Source of the DNA: an uncultured Acetatifactor sp.
GTDB lineage: Bacteria > Bacillota > Clostridia > Lachnospirales > Lachnospiraceae
NCBI GenBank assembly: GCA_944383825.1
Contig: CALWRA010000004.1
Location: 62,001-126,000, forward strand
Length of the DNA: 64,000 nucleotides
Reading direction: 5' to 3'
The notes under the pieces are model-generated. The model did no database searches. It saw only the letters and a list, made by a program, of their open reading frames with translations, and was not told the DNA's origin. Made by a program: the position numbers and the translations under genes. This document shows positions 62,722 to 64,000 of this stretch, one piece after another. Each line of letters begins with the position of its first letter. Position 1 is the stretch's first letter.

Positions 62722-64000
62722 ATGGCAGTAAAAAGTGGAAATTTATCAATCAACAGCGAGAATATCTTTCCAATCATAAAGAAGTGGCTGTATTCCGATC
62801 ATGACATTTTTTACAGGGAGCTAATTTCAAATGGCTGTGATGCGGTTGTGAAGCTCAAAAAGCTGGAAATGATGGGAGAGTATACCTTGCCGGAGGATTA
62901 TAAAACCAGAATCGATGTGATTGTGGATCCGGAGAAGAAGACCCTTACCTTTAAGGATAACGGACTTGGAATGACCGCCGGGGAGGTGGAAGAGTATATT
63001 AATCAGATTGCCTTTTCGGGAGCGACGGATTTTATTGAAAAGTATAAGGATAAGAGCAATGCTGATCAAATCATCGGCCATTTTGGACTGGGCTTTTATT
63101 CTGCGTTTATGGTTGCGGATGAGGTGCATATTGATTCCCTGTCTTATAAGGAAGGAGCAAAACCCGTGCATTGGGAATGCGATGGGGGAACGGAATTTTC
63201 CATGACGGAGGGCGAGGATAACGGTGCGGTCAGGACGGAGCCGGGTACGACGGTGACTCTGTTCATGAATGAGGATTGCCTGGAGTTCTGCAATGAGTAT
63301 AAGGCACGGGAGGTAGTGAGGAAATATTGCTCCTTTATGCCGGTGGAGATTTATTTGTCCAAAGCGGATACCAAAGAGACGCAGATCATCAATGAGGATG
63401 AGAAGCTGGCGGATGATGTGGTTCTTGAAGTGATTGAACCGGAAAAAAATATGGAGCAGGAGGGAAAGGAGGGCGTCGGGGAAGATGACGTGCAGGAAAA
63501 GAAAGCGCCGGAGCCCAGAAGACTCAAGATCAGGAAACGTCCTGAGCTGATGAGCGAGACAACTCCTCTTTGGGCGAAGCATCCTAACGACTGCACGAAG
63601 GAGGAGTATCTGGAATTTTACCGCAAGGTGTTCCATGATTATAAGGAGCCGCTGTTCTGGATCCATTTGAATATGGACTATCCTTTTCATCTGAAGGGGA
63701 TTTTGTATTTTCCCAAAATTAATATGGAGTACGAGTCCATAGAGGGAACCATTAAGCTGTACAACAATCAGGTATTTATCGCCGACAATATCAAGGAGGT
63801 AATCCCGGAATTTCTGCTTTTGCTCAAGGGAGTCATCGACTGTCCGGATCTTCCTTTAAATGTATCCAGAAGCGCTCTGCAGAATGATGGATTTGTGAAA
63901 AAAATTTCCGAGTATATCACACGGAAGGTAGCGGACAAGCTGGCAGGCATGTGCAAAACGGATAAGGAGGAGTATGACAAATATTGGGATGACATTAGTC
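62722..64000 (+). CDS. htpG: Molecular chaperone HtpG (Hsp90), 3' truncated by window edge
   Basis: This is a bacterial Hsp90; about 426 codons are visible of roughly 640. The N-terminal ATPase domain shows FYRELISNGCDAVVKLKKLE (N box with the catalytic Glu and the Asn), TFKDNGLGMTAGEVEEYI, INQIAFSGATDF, the lid and GHFGLGFYSAFMVADEV. A charged insert rich in Glu and Lys (about 235-270) is longer than in E. coli HtpG. The middle domain follows (PLFWIHLNMDYPFHLKGILY, DCPDLPLNVSRSALQ). AAAGGAGGA lies 9 bases upstream of the ATG. CIRCE control makes it part of the HrcA regulon, as in some other Firmicutes. Confidence 0.96.
   Translation, partial: MAVKSGNLSINSENIFPIIKKWLYSDHDIFYRELISNGCDAVVKLKKLEMMGEYTLPEDYKTRIDVIVDPEKKTLTFKDNGLGMTAGEVEEYINQIAFSGATDFIEKYKDKSNADQIIGHFGLGFYSAFMVADEVHIDSLSYKEGAKPVHWECDGGTEFSMTEGEDNGAVRTEPGTTVTLFMNEDCLEFCNEYKAREVVRKYCSFMPVEIYLSKADTKETQIINEDEKLADDVVLEVIEPEKNMEQEGKEGVGEDDVQEKKAPEPRRLKIRKRPELMSETTPLWAKHPNDCTKEEYLEFYRKVFHDYKEPLFWIHLNMDYPFHLKGILYFPKINMEYESIEGTIKLYNNQVFIADNIKEVIPEFLLLLKGVIDCPDLPLNVSRSALQNDGFVKKISEYITRKVADKLAGMCKTDKEEYDKYWDDIS

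Noticed and set aside
1..64000. CRISPR arrays, rRNA genes, phage or intact insertion sequences
   Set aside because: No regularly spaced repeats, no rRNA-like sequence and no integrase, transposase or phage structural protein was seen.

Overview
The window is about 64 kb of chromosome from a low-to-mid GC Gram-positive anaerobe, most likely a gut Lachnospiraceae (class Clostridia). The evidence is strong GGAGG-type ribosome sites with frequent TTG starts, Clostridia-specific families (DUF4250, DUF4364, DUF1653), a CUT1 sugar ABC importer with no ATPase of its own, twin FeoA plus FeoB, a CIRCE element, and a hom / phosphoglycerate-mutase-like / aspartate kinase cluster. The genus (Eisenbergiella- or Hungatella-like) is a guess. 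I see no rRNA, prophage, CRISPR array or intact insertion sequence. There is one tRNA, Gly-GCC.

Left part (1-9.8 kb): the 3' end of mannose-6-phosphate isomerase, a DUF4250 mini-gene, an ASKHA/DUF4445 activator-like protein, a membrane chemoreceptor, a methyltransferase, a polysaccharide deacetylase and a GNAT acetyltransferase. A wrecked response-regulator gene follows. Next comes a visibly GC-richer pair: an ECF transporter S component (probably for pantothenate) and coaBC, diverging from a shared region that carries a structured leader.

Middle (9.8-32.2 kb): the main catabolic locus has a LacI regulator, a divergent promoter with an overlapping palindrome, two permeases, a lipoprotein binding protein, a GH130 phosphorylase, a GH38 alpha-mannosidase and a GH20 hexosaminidase. 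The enzymes lack signal peptides, so imported oligosaccharide is probably dismantled inside the cell. The enzyme set fits mannose- and GlcNAc-containing chains such as host N-glycans, and the nearby mannose-6-phosphate isomerase would feed the mannose into glycolysis. After it come rarA, a YtcJ-type amidohydrolase, a lipoprotein split by a frameshift at an A7 tract, DUF4364, a radical SAM protein, malic enzyme, and a DtxR-type regulator divergent from feoA-feoA-feoB with two matching candidate operators.

Right part (32.2-64 kb): a small decay zone holds a GNAT gene with two in-frame stops and a DUF3788 remnant. It is followed by DUF1653, a 5'-nucleotidase, an SfsA-MutY fusion and a glycosyltransferase, then a PAP2 phosphatase, a lipid kinase, glyA and the ACT / hom / PGM-like / lysC operon. 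A promoter-to-terminator unit of about 360 nt with no convincing ORF lies upstream of a GH3 enzyme, a GH42 beta-galactosidase and a NYN-OST-HTH protein. The window closes with a CZB chemoreceptor, tRNA-Gly, an acyltransferase, an ABC exporter, a beta-CASP nuclease-like protein, thyA-folA, ilvE, an FAD oxidoreductase, a PrsA-like foldase and the 5' part of htpG.
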